Of a stretch of 64,000 nucleotides of DNA, positions 37,193-46,926 are shown piece after piece. Each line of letters starts with the position of its first letter. The first letter of the stretch is position 1. The notes under the pieces are model-generated. The model saw nothing but the letters and a program-made list of their open reading frames with translations, ran no database searches and was not told the origin of the DNA. The stretch comes from Aquibacillus kalidii (GTDB lineage Bacteria > Bacillota > Bacilli > Bacillales > Amphibacillaceae), in contig NZ_JACLZI010000037.1 of assembly GCF_014280935.1 (NCBI RefSeq), positions 62,001-126,000 of the forward strand. The letters run 5' to 3'. The translations under genes and the position numbers were made by a program.

Positions 37193-37228
37193 AAAAAAAC
37201 CCTTGGCACATTATATGCAGCAAGGGGT
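37193..37228 (-). terminator. yphF terminator
   Basis: CCCTTG (37200-37205) pairs with CAAGGG (37221-37226), with T7 following on the minus strand; it lies 26 bases past the lipoprotein stop. Confidence 0.85.
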
Positions 37229-37253
37229 GTTGTATGCTTAATTTTAATAAAAT

Positions 37254-37979
37254 CTATTTTTCTTCTTGTTTAAGAAATGTTGGTTCATTATTTTTAATTG
37301 TGTAAGGTAAGGAATAAGCTGGAACAAACGGGTAATTTTCTGCTAGTATGTACCGAATATCATCACCTTGTTTGTAATCGTGCTCAAATTTCTGGAGTGC
37401 TTCATAAAGATCTTGGCTATAATCTACATATAAATTCCCATCTATATCCATAACAATAGGCAAGTTCTTTTGGGTAAAAGGACTAACGATATAAGGTACT
37501 TCATCAAGATTCAAAAGTTCCGTATCTATTGAAAATACTCCCTCAGCAACTTCCTCTCCGAATGGTGGATAGATATGTTCACTTCTGTAAACATTTAGTC
37601 TTTGCTTAACAGTTCGCAATTGAGCAGAAATTCGTAAATCAATTAATTTCACCCTTGGATTATCTTCTGGTGTAATCAATACATATTGATATAAACCACC
37701 ATTTTCAAAAGCTGTCCCAGGTACACTCTGCATAATACCTTCTTGTTTTAATAGTGAAAAATCTAATAAATATTTTTCAAAAATCGGTGTATCATTTGTT
37801 TTTGTTTTAATTGGAACAAGGCCCTGTTGTCTTTCTACATATTGATCAACAGCATTTTGTACCATTTCTAATTGAACATCATTAGGTACTTGATTCTTTG
37901 AAAGTTGGCTATTTGGGTAAAAGCAACCACTTAACAATAAGGTTATGAAAAGTAGTGGTATTGCAATAGTATATTTCAT
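37254..37979 (-). CDS. yphF: YphF-like lipoprotein
   Basis: 241-residue exported lipoprotein: hydrophobic signal followed by the lipobox LLLSGC (Cys at residue 19). The mature part has no catalytic motif I know. It occupies the yphF position next to spoIVA and before yphE. GGAGGGG upstream of the ATG. The 17-base gap from yphE makes a two-gene unit. Confidence 0.8.
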   Translation of the reverse strand: MKYTIAIPLLFITLLLSGCFYPNSQLSKNQVPNDVQLEMVQNAVDQYVERQQGLVPIKTKTNDTPIFEKYLLDFSLLKQEGIMQSVPGTAFENGGLYQYVLITPEDNPRVKLIDLRISAQLRTVKQRLNVYRSEHIYPPFGEEVAEGVFSIDTELLNLDEVPYIVSPFTQKNLPIVMDIDGNLYVDYSQDLYEALQKFEHDYKQGDDIRYILAENYPFVPAYSLPYTIKNNEPTFLKQEEK

Positions 37980-37995
37980 TTAACCCCTCCTTAAC

Positions 37996-38193
37996 TTAAG
38001 TGGTAGGACCACTAAAAACAATATAGAAAATAATTAAACTACCTAATATTAAGAACAGATATGCTATAACTGCGATAATTCCACCTAATACCCCTTTAAG
38101 CTTATATCGACTTAGCAATATTAGTCCAATCGATAATAACAGAAAAAGAATACCAGCAAACGATATGTACATATTCAGCATTCCTTCAGACAT
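37996..38193 (-). CDS. yphE: DUF2768 family membrane protein YphE
   Basis: 65 residues with two transmembrane helices (about 8-27 and 36-60). Position before yphF and composition match YphE. Function unknown; possible sporulation link from its neighbours. Confidence 0.75.
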   Translation of the reverse strand: MSEGMLNMYISFAGILFLLLSIGLILLSRYKLKGVLGGIIAVIAYLFLILGSLIIFYIVFSGPTT

Positions 38194-38524
38194 CTTTATA
38201 CATCCTTCCCTTGCATGCTTGTCTCATTTTGCTCTAAGTATTATACCATATTTAGAACTAGATACTAAGAGTCTTAAATTAAGATACTTATAGTCGAGGC
38301 AAAATGTATCAATGAGGCTTTCTATAACTCTTCCTTTACGCAGACATAAAGATAAAGAATAAAAGTTTTAGTAATTATAAAGCAAAGACAAAAAGCCGAG
38401 ATAGAAGGGGCATTCTATCCCGGCGTGACTAAATAATACCCAAAGCAACCCTAAAATGAAATGCTTGTGCGATTTATCTTATGCTAAACATTCCGTAATT
38501 GTATCCTCATATGCCCAGTAATAA
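38194..38524. other. 331-base gap between yphE and the SpoVIF-like gene
   Basis: No coding frame or known RNA motif seen. It contains the yphE upstream region and one hairpin terminator (separate entry). The 100 bases between that hairpin and the SpoVIF-like stop hold only very short frames. Confidence 0.7.
38389..38424 (-). terminator. Terminator downstream of the SpoVIF-like gene
   Basis: GCCGAGATAGAA (38395-38406) pairs with TTCTATCCCGGC (38413-38424) with one mismatch; TTTTTGTCTTT follows on the minus strand. It lies 100 bases past the gene's stop. Confidence 0.75.
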
Positions 38525-38785
38525 CTAATTTTTAAAAAGTTTGCTCAATGAATTTATATCAGTCGGCATTTGATTATTCGTAATGGATTTCACAATTTTA
38601 TCTTCTTTCTCTTTAGAAACTGGCTTTCCGGCCATTTGTGCCAAGTTCTTAACTAATTCTCTTACTGTCTTTTCATCAGAAAAATCAGCATTTTGAACAG
38701 AGTTTGCCACCTTTAAAATTTCTTGAGGATTAATATTAGAGTTTTGTTGAATTTGATCAAACATATTTTTTTGAAAATCGCTCAC
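38525..38785 (-). CDS. Stage VI sporulation protein F-like
   Basis: 86 residues, mostly helical, with SVQNADFSDEKTVRELV, LAQMAGKPVSKEKEDKI and SITNNQMPTDINSL, which follow the SpoVIF pattern (QNA-F-DE-TVR...RVA-MA...EDKIV-SI). SpoVIF affects outer-coat assembly in B. subtilis. GTG start at 38785 with AAGGAGGAG five bases upstream; a frame from 38818 lacks such a site. This gene is at a different locus in B. subtilis. Confidence 0.8.
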   Translation of the reverse strand: MSDFQKNMFDQIQQNSNINPQEILKVANSVQNADFSDEKTVRELVKNLAQMAGKPVSKEKEDKIVKSITNNQMPTDINSLSKLFKN

Positions 38786-38847
38786 TTCTACTCCTCCTTG
38801 CCTTATTTCGTTTACCACAATACTATATGCAAGAGAGTCGCCTAGTG

Positions 38848-39888
38848 TTAATTAGAATAGCGATTTGATAAAATATTTGACAAATCTTCCATTTCATGTC
38901 GTCTAACCCGAGTCATTAGCTCATCTACTATATCCTTTGGCTTGGCTTTTTCAAAAAGAATTCGATACAATCCTGTAGTAATTGGCATATCCACCTTCTG
39001 AGAGGTTGCTAGCTGGTGTGCAGCCCTGGTCGTCCGTACACCTTCCACAACCATACCCATTTCATTTAAAACATCATCTAAATCGTTTCCTTTTCCAAGT
39101 AAATTTCCGGCTTTCCAATTACGACTATGTACACTGGTACTTGTAACGATGAGGTCTCCTACTCCTGATAAGCCTATAAAGGTTAAAGGATTTGCCCCCA
39201 TTGAAGTACCTAAGCGCGCTATCTCAGCTAACCCTCGGGTAATTAGAGCGGCTTTAGCATTGTCTCCATACCCTAATCCGTCTGATATACCAGCACCAAG
39301 TGCTATTATATTTTTTAAAGCTCCTCCAAGTTCTACACCAACCATATCTGGACTTGTATAAACTCTGAAGTAACGGTTTATAAACAGATCTTGTGCTCTC
39401 TCTGCTTCTGGAATACTATTGGAGGATGCTGTAATCGTTGTTGGATGCTTTCTACTTACTTCTTCAGCATGACTAGGCCCTGATAAGATAACTATATCTT
39501 CGTAGAACTTTTCCTCGATCTCTTCTTCTATCATTTCTGAAACTCTCTTAAAGGAATCAGGTTCAATTCCTTTTGTACCATGAATAATTGTTACCTTATG
39601 GTCTAACACTTGATTAAGTTCCTGACAGACTTGTCTGATTGCTTTTGTCGGTACGACTATCACAACTGTTGAGACATCTTTAACAGCCTTATCCAAATCG
39701 TTATACGCAACAATTTGTTCAGGTATGTTTACACCGGGTAAATACTTATCATTGGCATGCGTTTTATTTAAGAGCTGAGCGTGCTCCTCATTGTGAGTCC
39801 ATAATCTGACTTCATGACCATTATCATTAAGTACCATAGCAAGAGCAGTTCCCCAACTTCCCGCACCAAGTACTGCAATTTTTTCCAT
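38848..39888 (-). CDS. gpsA: Glycerol-3-phosphate dehydrogenase [NAD(P)+]
   Basis: Supplies sn-glycerol-3-phosphate for phospholipids. Rossmann GAGSWGTALAMVL, the VELGGALKNIIALGAG catalytic Lys segment and GLSGVGDLIVT are intact. 346 residues; 17 bases after der, so der-gpsA is an operon. Confidence 0.97.
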   Translation of the reverse strand: MEKIAVLGAGSWGTALAMVLNDNGHEVRLWTHNEEHAQLLNKTHANDKYLPGVNIPEQIVAYNDLDKAVKDVSTVVIVVPTKAIRQVCQELNQVLDHKVTIIHGTKGIEPDSFKRVSEMIEEEIEEKFYEDIVILSGPSHAEEVSRKHPTTITASSNSIPEAERAQDLFINRYFRVYTSPDMVGVELGGALKNIIALGAGISDGLGYGDNAKAALITRGLAEIARLGTSMGANPLTFIGLSGVGDLIVTSTSVHSRNWKAGNLLGKGNDLDDVLNEMGMVVEGVRTTRAAHQLATSQKVDMPITTGLYRILFEKAKPKDIVDELMTRVRRHEMEDLSNILSNRYSN

Positions 39889-39905
39889 CTTACCTCTCCA
39901 CTCCC

Positions 39906-41216
39906 TTAACTTCTCTTTCTGGCAAATATTTTAATTGGAGTACCTTCAAAACCAAAAGCATCCCTAATTCTATTTTCAAGAAATCGTTCATAAGAGAAAT
40001 GTAATAACTCTGGATCATTTACAAACACTACGAAACTAGGTGGTTTAACAGCCACTTGTGTAGCGTATAAGATTTTTAACCGCTGTCCTTTTATGGTTGG
40101 AGTTGGATTCATTGCAAGTGCATCCATAATTACGTCATTTAATACGTTCGTTTCCACACGTTTCGTATGATTTTCACTAGCTTCTAATATCTTTGGTAAC
40201 AACGTATGGATACGCTTCTTAGTTTTTGCTGATAAGAAAACAATTGGAGCATAATCTAAGAACTGAAAATGTGCCCGAACCTTCTCTTCGAATTCTTTCA
40301 TCGCTTTTTCATCAGATTCCACTGTATCCCACTTATTCACAACAATAACTACAGCTTTCCCTGCTTCATGAGCATAACCTGCTATTTTCTTGTCCTGCTC
40401 AATGATACCTGATTCTGCATCAATTAATGTTAAAACAACATCTGATCTCTCGATTGCCTTAAGTGCACGTAGAATACTGTATTTTTCTGTGGATTCATAG
40501 ATCTTACCACGTTTACGCATACCAGCAGTATCAGTAATAACGAACTCTTGTTCATCTTTCTTAAACGGTGTATCTATGGCATCTCTAGTAGTCCCCGCAA
40601 TATCACTAACGATAACACGTTCCTGATTTAATAAGGCATTAACAAGAGAAGATTTACCAACATTTGGTCTCCCGATAAGACTAAAATAAATGGTTTCATC
40701 ATCTTTTTCTTCTTGATTCATTTCTGGAAAATGCTTGACAACTTCGTCCAGCAAATCTCCAAGTCCAAGTCCGTGAGTACCGGATATAGGAAAAGGTTCA
40801 CCAAAACCTAAAGAATAAAACTCATAAATAGTTTCTCTCATTTCGGGATTGTCCACTTTATTAACACCTAGAACTACAGGTTTATTTGATTTAAATAACA
40901 GCTTTGCAACTTCTTCATCCGCAGCAGTAATGCCTTCTCTTCCATTTACCATAAAAATGATAACATCTGCTTCTCGAATCGCAACTTCCGCTTGCTCTCT
41001 CATTTGAACTAATAACGGTTCATCACCTAGTTCAATTCCACCTGTATCAATTAAATTAAAAGATGTTGTCAGCCACTCCGCCTTCGAGTAGATACGATCT
41101 CTAGTAACTCCAGGAACATCTTCTACAATCGAAATGCGCTCACCAACTAAACGATTAAAAATAGTGGATTTTCCAACATTCGGTCTTCCCACTATTGCAA
41201 CAACAGATTTTCTCAT
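39906..41216 (-). CDS. der: Ribosome-associated GTPase Der
   Basis: Two tandem G domains ([14 protein letters not shown] with DTGGIELG and [19 protein letters not shown] with DTAGMRKRG and NKWD) and a C-terminal KH-like domain. Essential for 50S assembly. 436 residues, standard. Confidence 0.98.
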   Translation of the reverse strand: MRKSVVAIVGRPNVGKSTIFNRLVGERISIVEDVPGVTRDRIYSKAEWLTTSFNLIDTGGIELGDEPLLVQMREQAEVAIREADVIIFMVNGREGITAADEEVAKLLFKSNKPVVLGVNKVDNPEMRETIYEFYSLGFGEPFPISGTHGLGLGDLLDEVVKHFPEMNQEEKDDETIYFSLIGRPNVGKSSLVNALLNQERVIVSDIAGTTRDAIDTPFKKDEQEFVITDTAGMRKRGKIYESTEKYSILRALKAIERSDVVLTLIDAESGIIEQDKKIAGYAHEAGKAVVIVVNKWDTVESDEKAMKEFEEKVRAHFQFLDYAPIVFLSAKTKKRIHTLLPKILEASENHTKRVETNVLNDVIMDALAMNPTPTIKGQRLKILYATQVAVKPPSFVVFVNDPELLHFSYERFLENRIRDAFGFEGTPIKIFARKRS

Positions 41217-41373
41217 GAAAGGTACATCCTTCCCTCTTACTATTAATAGCTTTTATTTGCAAAGGCTATATTTCACTTATATTTTCACTTATAAGAATCC
41301 TTTAACCTATCCATTTTAGCAAAAGAGTCAAATATAAACAACACACTTAAATTTTTCCACTAGTAAAATGACT

Positions 41374-41559
41374 CTAATGTTTTACAATAACATACATTTC
41401 ATTACTTAATGCATGACTTATCCCATCTAATATTGCTTCTAAATTAGCAGCTACATTATCCATTTCCTCTTTTGTATCACAAATAAAAATTGGTGCACCA
41501 CCTGAAATCTTATCTTTATTTGTTGTGATAACGGACAATACCGCTTTTTCCATCATCAT
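41374..41559 (-). CDS. Capping subunit for YIEGIA protein
   Basis: 61-residue soluble protein starting EKAVLSVITTNKDKISGG and ending MYVIVKH; matches the small protein always encoded after YIEGIA genes. ATG overlaps the YIEGIA stop (ATGA). Two further ATG codons directly follow the first, so the exact start may be up to 6 bases later. Role unknown. Confidence 0.8.
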   Translation of the reverse strand: MMMEKAVLSVITTNKDKISGGAPIFICDTKEEMDNVAANLEAILDGISHALSNEMYVIVKH

Positions 41560-42452
41560 TCTTTTCCACTTCCCTTCTTATTGGCCTTTGATTCGGAAGG
41601 AAGTCTTATTGCATTTTCTAATACTGGAACTGCACCAAGAACTTTTTTCGCCTTATCAACATCCTTATTTTGCGGGAGAATGAATACGCCAATTCTACCA
41701 TCATCTAAATCCCTTTTAATTAACGGTACTAAAGCTGGTGTCCCTGAATCACGATAAACACCTAAAGCTATAGAAATATCGTGTAAAATTGCCTGCCGCT
41801 GCCCTAAATTAGCAATCGTAGATCGCACGTCAAAATTTTTCGGACTCAAGATAAAGCCCATACCATACCGCTTTATATCTTCTTGCCGCGCAGGTAAGCC
41901 AATATTCATAATATAAATATTGTCAACATAGAGTCCTGCACCATCAAATTGTACCTCATGGTGCTCAATATCTACTAATTCTTTTAACGTAGAACCACTC
42001 ATAAACTTTCTAATAATGAAGTAACACACAATGGCAGCTACTAGTGCAATCCATACATTCCAAACTAAATAACAAAGCGTCGTAACTAAAGAAGTAAAGA
42101 TAACTAAGTAATTTCGACTCTCAAATGCAATAGCAATTCCTTCAATATAGGTTTTTCCTCTTGGAACGAGTTCATAACCATCTAATTCTGTGAGTGTATT
42201 TCTTTCCATATTTCTTACTTCACGAAATTGGGACGCGGCAATCGTAAGGAAAGTTACTGCAGTAAATTCTTTTTCCATAATGGCCGGAACTGCTACAGAA
42301 CCTAAACCTGCTGCAATAAAGCCAAGCGCTAAATGGATAACCTTCCCATGTAAATAAGTTGGGTATTGTCGATAATCTGTTTTTAGCATGATGGCACGTG
42401 CAATTGTTCCAACAATAACACCAAATAGAATCGGATATGTATATTCATTCAT
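41556..42452 (-). CDS. yphB: YIEGIA family membrane protein (YphB)
   Basis: About 298 residues with several N-terminal transmembrane helices (about 4-20, 38-60, 115-150), the diagnostic YIEGIAIAF peptide, and a C-terminal soluble part. ATG at 42452 overlaps the yphA stop (ATGA), with GAGGTGG upstream, which decides against the GTG at 42461. Found in spore formers; molecular role unknown. Confidence 0.85.
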   Translation of the reverse strand: MNEYTYPILFGVIVGTIARAIMLKTDYRQYPTYLHGKVIHLALGFIAAGLGSVAVPAIMEKEFTAVTFLTIAASQFREVRNMERNTLTELDGYELVPRGKTYIEGIAIAFESRNYLVIFTSLVTTLCYLVWNVWIALVAAIVCYFIIRKFMSGSTLKELVDIEHHEVQFDGAGLYVDNIYIMNIGLPARQEDIKRYGMGFILSPKNFDVRSTIANLGQRQAILHDISIALGVYRDSGTPALVPLIKRDLDDGRIGVFILPQNKDVDKAKKVLGAVPVLENAIRLPSESKANKKGSGKE

Positions 42453-43051
42453 GATGTCCACCTCTTCTTTTGTTTCTCTATTAATTCTGAATACTGATCC
42501 AACTTATTTTTTAGTACAATTATATAGTGCACAACAATTAGCAATCCTATTTCAATTAATAACAAATCTAAGAATGCAAATTCCCCTATGGATTCTGTCA
42601 TTTCATAGCTCTGTAATATCATCCCATGTAGAATCTCACCATTAGTCATACCGAGTAACCATACCGTACATTTTTCCTTAAAGTTTCCTGATAAAATGGT
42701 TAACGTTATAAATCCAATTAACGAAAGTGTTACTGTTCTTGGAAAAACAACCCACACCGGACTAATTTGCTCCCAAAAAAGCAAACCAACATATCCAAAA
42801 ACAATACAAAATGACTTGAATATGACTGAAATTTTATTATTCCCCGTAACAACCATAATTAATGCACCTAAATATATGAAGAGTAAGGAGCAATTAAATG
42901 TAACTGATTCTATTACGATTTCTTTATTAGACAATGTGATGATCACTAGTAAACAAAACGCTAAGATATTTCTAGTCCTATCCTTTTGTCTTAAAAAGGT
43001 AACTATTATCCATATTAACCAACTTATCCAATAAAAAAATAATCCATCCAT
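42449..43051 (-). CDS. yphA: YphA family membrane protein
   Basis: 200-residue hydrophobic protein with six predicted membrane helices and short loops. Identified from position and from overlap with yphB. ATG at 43051 with AGGTG upstream is preferred over GTG 43060. First gene of a three-gene coupled unit. The 286-base upstream gap shows no gene. Confidence 0.78.
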   Translation of the reverse strand: MDGLFFYWISWLIWIIVTFLRQKDRTRNILAFCLLVIITLSNKEIVIESVTFNCSLLFIYLGALIMVVTGNNKISVIFKSFCIVFGYVGLLFWEQISPVWVVFPRTVTLSLIGFITLTILSGNFKEKCTVWLLGMTNGEILHGMILQSYEMTESIGEFAFLDLLLIEIGLLIVVHYIIVLKNKLDQYSELIEKQKKRWTS

Positions 43052-43294
43052 TAGCCCCACCTACCATTATTTTCATTATGGCTTAAGAATGGCCGATCTA
43101 AACATATATCGTTTATCATCTTTGTATTTAAAAGACTTACTTAAGTGCTATTCAATTCTAGTTAGAATTAGATAGGAACATAGTTTGCACTCCTTATATA
43201 GGGCCCTAAGTTAATAATCTAACGGTTAACACCAACTCGTGTTGAGAGAATACAATGTTATATCAAAAGCGATAACACTCACAAAAATAAACAC

Positions 43295-43328
43295 AAAAAA
43301 ACCAACCAATAATAATTGGTTGGTTTTT
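43295..43328 (-). terminator. ypfD terminator
   Basis: CCAACCAAT (43302-43310) pairs with ATTGGTTGG (43315-43323), 4-base loop, A and T runs outside. Confidence 0.9.
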
Positions 43329-43336
43329 CATTCATT

Positions 43337-44476
43337 TTACTTATATTTATCTAGCTTGTCTCCAATCATGTCTCCTAATTGAAAGCCAGAATGTTCTTCT
43401 TCTTTTTCATATTGTTTTAATTCTTCTTGATTTTGATCCATTTCAATCTCTTTAATACTTAAAGAGATGCGCTTTTCATTTTCATTAACATCAAGTACTT
43501 TCACTTGAACATTCTGCCCAACAGTAAGTACTTCTTGTGGTGTTCCGATATGTTCAGTAGAAATTTGAGATATATGAACTAATCCCTCAACACCGGGTAA
43601 AATTTCCACAAAGGCGCCGAAATTTACTAGTCTTTTAACGGTTCCTTCTACAATTTCTCCTGGTTGAACACGGCTAGCAATACTATCCCAAGGTCCTGGC
43701 TGCGTTTCTTTGACAGATAAAGAAATACGTTCATTATCCCTGTCAACGGAGAGTACCTTTACTTTAATATCTTGTCCTTCTGAAACGACGTCAGATGCCT
43801 GTTCAACATGTTGGTGTGATAATTGGGAAATGTGTACTAAACCATCAATCCCTCCAATATCAACAAATACACCAAAGTTAGTAATACGTTGTACTTTTCC
43901 TTCCAACACCTGTCCTTCTCCAATTGATTGAAGGATTTCATGCTTCTTAGCATCTTCGTCAGCTTCAACAACTGCACGATGAGACAAAATCACTCTATTT
44001 TGCTCTTTATCTAACTCTACTACCTTTAATGTTAAAGACTTGTTTAAGTAATCTGAGAAGTCTTCAACATAAAAAGCTTCAACTAGAGAAGCAGGTATGA
44101 AGCCTCTTAAACCAACGTCTACTACTAATCCACCCTTAACTACATCTTTCACCGTTGCCTCAAATACTTCACCGCTATTAAACTTTTCTTGTAAATCCTG
44201 CCATGCTTTATCTGCATCAACAGCACGCTTAGACAATATAATTTCTTCATCTTCCACTTTCTTAATTTGGAGTACTAATTCATCCCCATCACTAATGACA
44301 TCAGCCGCTTTTTCTATGTGAAGACTTGACAATTCACTAATTGGAACAATTCCATCCACTTTGTATCCAATATCAACGAGAACTTGTTTTTCTTCCACTT
44401 TAACTACTTTCCCTGTTACTTGTTCACCAACTGTTAACTCTTTGAATTCTGATACTTCATTGTTCATTTCATCCAC
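43337..44476 (-). CDS. ypfD: S1 RNA-binding domain protein (30S ribosomal protein S1 homologue)
   Basis: Four S1 domains at about residues 15-82, 100-165, 185-254 and 271-340, each with the GxVxxVxxxGxxVxxxxxxGxVHxSxLS pattern (for example VFVDIGGIDGLVHISQLS). The C-terminal 30 residues are charged. GTG start with GGAGG eight bases upstream. Bacillus S1 homologues bind RNA but are not essential. Confidence 0.95.
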   Translation of the reverse strand: MDEMNNEVSEFKELTVGEQVTGKVVKVEEKQVLVDIGYKVDGIVPISELSSLHIEKAADVISDGDELVLQIKKVEDEEIILSKRAVDADKAWQDLQEKFNSGEVFEATVKDVVKGGLVVDVGLRGFIPASLVEAFYVEDFSDYLNKSLTLKVVELDKEQNRVILSHRAVVEADEDAKKHEILQSIGEGQVLEGKVQRITNFGVFVDIGGIDGLVHISQLSHQHVEQASDVVSEGQDIKVKVLSVDRDNERISLSVKETQPGPWDSIASRVQPGEIVEGTVKRLVNFGAFVEILPGVEGLVHISQISTEHIGTPQEVLTVGQNVQVKVLDVNENEKRISLSIKEIEMDQNQEELKQYEKEEEHSGFQLGDMIGDKLDKYK

Positions 44477-44579
44477 TATAGAGACCTCCTTCAGTTTCCT
44501 ACAAAAATTAACATATAAAGTCCTTTTTTCTAACTTCTAACATTTAGATATATTTGTCAAGTTTTTCAGAAAATAAAAA

Positions 44580-45158
44580 CTAGTTATTTTCTTTTAATTT
44601 TCTAATCTCATCCATAATTATATCTGTAACTTCCTGTGCAGAAGCTTTATTAGATCTAAGTTCGTCCATTTCAATCGGCTTTCCATATATCACTTTTATT
44701 GGTTTAAATTTTTCATATGGTCCTACTATAGCGCAAGGTACTACTTTTGCCTCTGAGCGAAGTGCAAAAAAACCCGCCCCTGCTAACCCTTTTTTTAGTT
44801 CTCCCGTTTTGCTTCGTGTTCCTTCTGGAAATAAACCAAGCGTATTACCTTGCTTTAGAATATCTAATGCTTTTCTAAGTGCATTTCTGTCCTTCATTCC
44901 ACGTTTTATTGGAAAAGCATTTATTCTTGTTAATAATCCACCTAAAAGTTTTTTATTAAATAATTCTTCCTTAGCCATAAAATATATATCCCTAGGACTT
45001 GTAATCCCAACCATAGGCGGATCTAAATTAGATATATGATTCGAACAAATAATGACAGGTCCACTTTTAGGAATATTGTCTTGGCCTACAATATTAATTT
45101 TATAAATACGTTTTAAAACCACACGGACAATAAACCTTGCAAATCTATATAGACTCAT
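44580..45158 (-). CDS. plsC: 1-acyl-sn-glycerol-3-phosphate acyltransferase
   Basis: Second acylation in phosphatidate synthesis, at the membrane. HX4D as [10 protein letters not shown], second motif INAFPIKRG, and [10 protein letters not shown]. 192 residues. Overlaps cmk by 14 bases. Confidence 0.93.
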   Translation of the reverse strand: MSLYRFARFIVRVVLKRIYKINIVGQDNIPKSGPVIICSNHISNLDPPMVGITSPRDIYFMAKEELFNKKLLGGLLTRINAFPIKRGMKDRNALRKALDILKQGNTLGLFPEGTRSKTGELKKGLAGAGFFALRSEAKVVPCAIVGPYEKFKPIKVIYGKPIEMDELRSNKASAQEVTDIIMDEIRKLKENN

Positions 45159-45840
45159 GATTCATCCCCTTAACCTCTTCTACCACCTCAAGGATACGTT
45201 CCACAACCCCGTTAATATCCAAAGCCGTTGTATCGATTTCAACCGCATCATCTGCTTTGATCAAAGGAGAAACTTCTCTTTCTGAATCGAGCTGATCACG
45301 TCTTTGTATCTCTTCTTTTAAAACTTCTAAATCCGACGCGAAACCCTTTTTGATATTCTCTTTGTGTCGTCTAATAGCTCTTTCCTCTACAGAGGCGACT
45401 AAGAATATTTTCACTTCAGCATCAGGTATAACGTGAGTTCCAATATCACGTCCATCCATTACAACCCTTCTCTTGGCTGCTAAGTTTTTTTGTCTCTTCA
45501 CCATTTCAGTTCTCACTAGAGCATGTTTCGCCACAAGAGAGACATTATTGGTCACAGCTTCCGTTCGGATAGCATCAGTGACTTCCTTATTATCGATAAA
45601 TACTTTTTGCCCTTGATTATTTTGTTCCAAATTAATTTCTGTTTGCATTAATAAACCATACAGCTGCTCTTCATTTTCTAAGTTTAAAGAATGTTGAATG
45701 GCTTTATATGTTAGTGATCTATACATTGCTCCTGTATCTATGTATATGTAACCCAATTGCTCTGCCACTAATTTTGCTACGGTACTCTTTCCTGCAGCAG
45801 CTGGTCCATCAATTGCAATTGCTAAGTCAAATTTGTTCAT
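45145..45840 (-). CDS. cmk: Cytidylate kinase
   Basis: Phosphorylates CMP and dCMP. P-loop [36 protein letters not shown] and RDQLDSERE are present. Bacillus length (231 residues). Overlap with plsC implies cotranscription, as in several Firmicutes. Confidence 0.97.
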   Translation of the reverse strand: MNKFDLAIAIDGPAAAGKSTVAKLVAEQLGYIYIDTGAMYRSLTYKAIQHSLNLENEEQLYGLLMQTEINLEQNNQGQKVFIDNKEVTDAIRTEAVTNNVSLVAKHALVRTEMVKRQKNLAAKRRVVMDGRDIGTHVIPDAEVKIFLVASVEERAIRRHKENIKKGFASDLEVLKEEIQRRDQLDSEREVSPLIKADDAVEIDTTALDINGVVERILEVVEEVKGMNHESI

Positions 45841-45886
45841 TTTAAGACCTTACTCCCTCTCTAATTGTTGCCATTTTTGTATTTTT

Positions 45887-46087
45887 TCACCGTAAAGATG
45901 ATAACATACCACTTAGAAGTTGGTCTAATGTTTTTCGAGTCGTTTTTTCGCTGAAAACACCGATGTATTCATAAACTGGATTTATTGCTACTTGCACATC
46001 AGACACGTTTATTAACAGTTGCGATGCAAGCATTAAAACAGCATGAATAACTAATAAGGTTAAGACCCATCGTTCAATACGTTTCAT
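45887..46087 (-). CDS. ypfB: YpfB family protein (DUF5359)
   Basis: 66 residues with a single N-terminal transmembrane segment (about 8-26) and a short extracytoplasmic tail with PVYEYIGVF. ATG at 46087 has GGGTGG upstream. Between ypfA and cmk as in B. subtilis; function unknown. Confidence 0.8.
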   Translation of the reverse strand: MKRIERWVLTLLVIHAVLMLASQLLINVSDVQVAINPVYEYIGVFSEKTTRKTLDQLLSGMLSSLR

Positions 46088-46143
46088 AGCTACCACCCTT
46101 TTTTGGTAGTATTGTTACCATTCCACGGGGCATTTATGCTCGT

Positions 46144-46800
46144 TTAGGATAGACCACGTCGTCTTTCTCTTAGTTGGTTCTCAAAACAATAACGAATTAC
46201 AGCTTCTCTATCTTTATCTTTTATCATTTCAAATTTTACTGATAATAAATTTTTCATATTTTCTCTTTGCACTACACGTATTACCTTGGACTTCGTTTCA
46301 ATATAATATAATGCACCAGACTCCATCGGTAACACTACCCATATGTTTAACAATTGACCCCCAGTTAATTTTAGTTTCTTATCCGGGATTACTAAAGACA
46401 TTCCTCCACCACTTATATCTTGCGTAACAGTTGTAAAAGGTACTATTTTATCTTCTATGTCATGAATAGCTGTATCTAATGTTGTGTTGATCCTAACATA
46501 TTCCCGACGCTGAATTCGCTGAATATTGTCTTCAGGATAATGCAAGATTAACATAGGTATGTTGGCTTGCTTTTTTCCCATAATAACAGTTCTAAAACGG
46601 TAAACAGAATTTTGATCACCAATAAAGTTAGCAAAAAACTCGGTTCCTTTTGGGAAAATATTCGTACGACCTGTCTCTTCATTGATAGGATAATCAATAT
46701 ATAAGATACTACCTTCTTTTTCTACAATCTTACATTTAAAATTTTCTAATTTATCCTCGTTATACCTTTGCAATTGAAGGGATGTACCTATCTTAATCAA
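46144..46800 (-). CDS. ypfA: PilZ domain c-di-GMP-binding protein YpfA
   Basis: 218 residues: N-terminal YcgR-like domain (about 1-95) and C-terminal PilZ domain with RREYVR and DISGGGMSL, the c-di-GMP contact motifs. The B. subtilis counterpart (YpfA/MotI) slows the flagellar motor, which fits with cheR in this genome. TTG start, AGAGG eight bases upstream. Confidence 0.92.
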   Translation of the reverse strand: MIKIGTSLQLQRYNEDKLENFKCKIVEKEGSILYIDYPINEETGRTNIFPKGTEFFANFIGDQNSVYRFRTVIMGKKQANIPMLILHYPEDNIQRIQRREYVRINTTLDTAIHDIEDKIVPFTTVTQDISGGGMSLVIPDKKLKLTGGQLLNIWVVLPMESGALYYIETKSKVIRVVQRENMKNLLSVKFEMIKDKDREAVIRYCFENQLRERRRGLS

Positions 46801-46871
46801 TTCTATTTCCTCTTTCCGTTGACTAAATTTTATCGATACGTAAAATGTCCAAATGTATATTCTATTATCTC

Positions 46872-46919
46872 AAAAAAAAGGAAAAAGGGAAAGGGAAAAT
46901 ACCATTTATCCCTTTTCCC
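46872..46919 (-). terminator. ypeB terminator
   Basis: GGGAAAGGGA (46887-46896) pairs with TCCCTTTTCCC (46909-46919) with a one-base bulge; the minus strand then reads a T-rich tract. It is 8 bases past the ypeB stop. Confidence 0.8.
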
Positions 46920-46926
46920 TTCTTTG

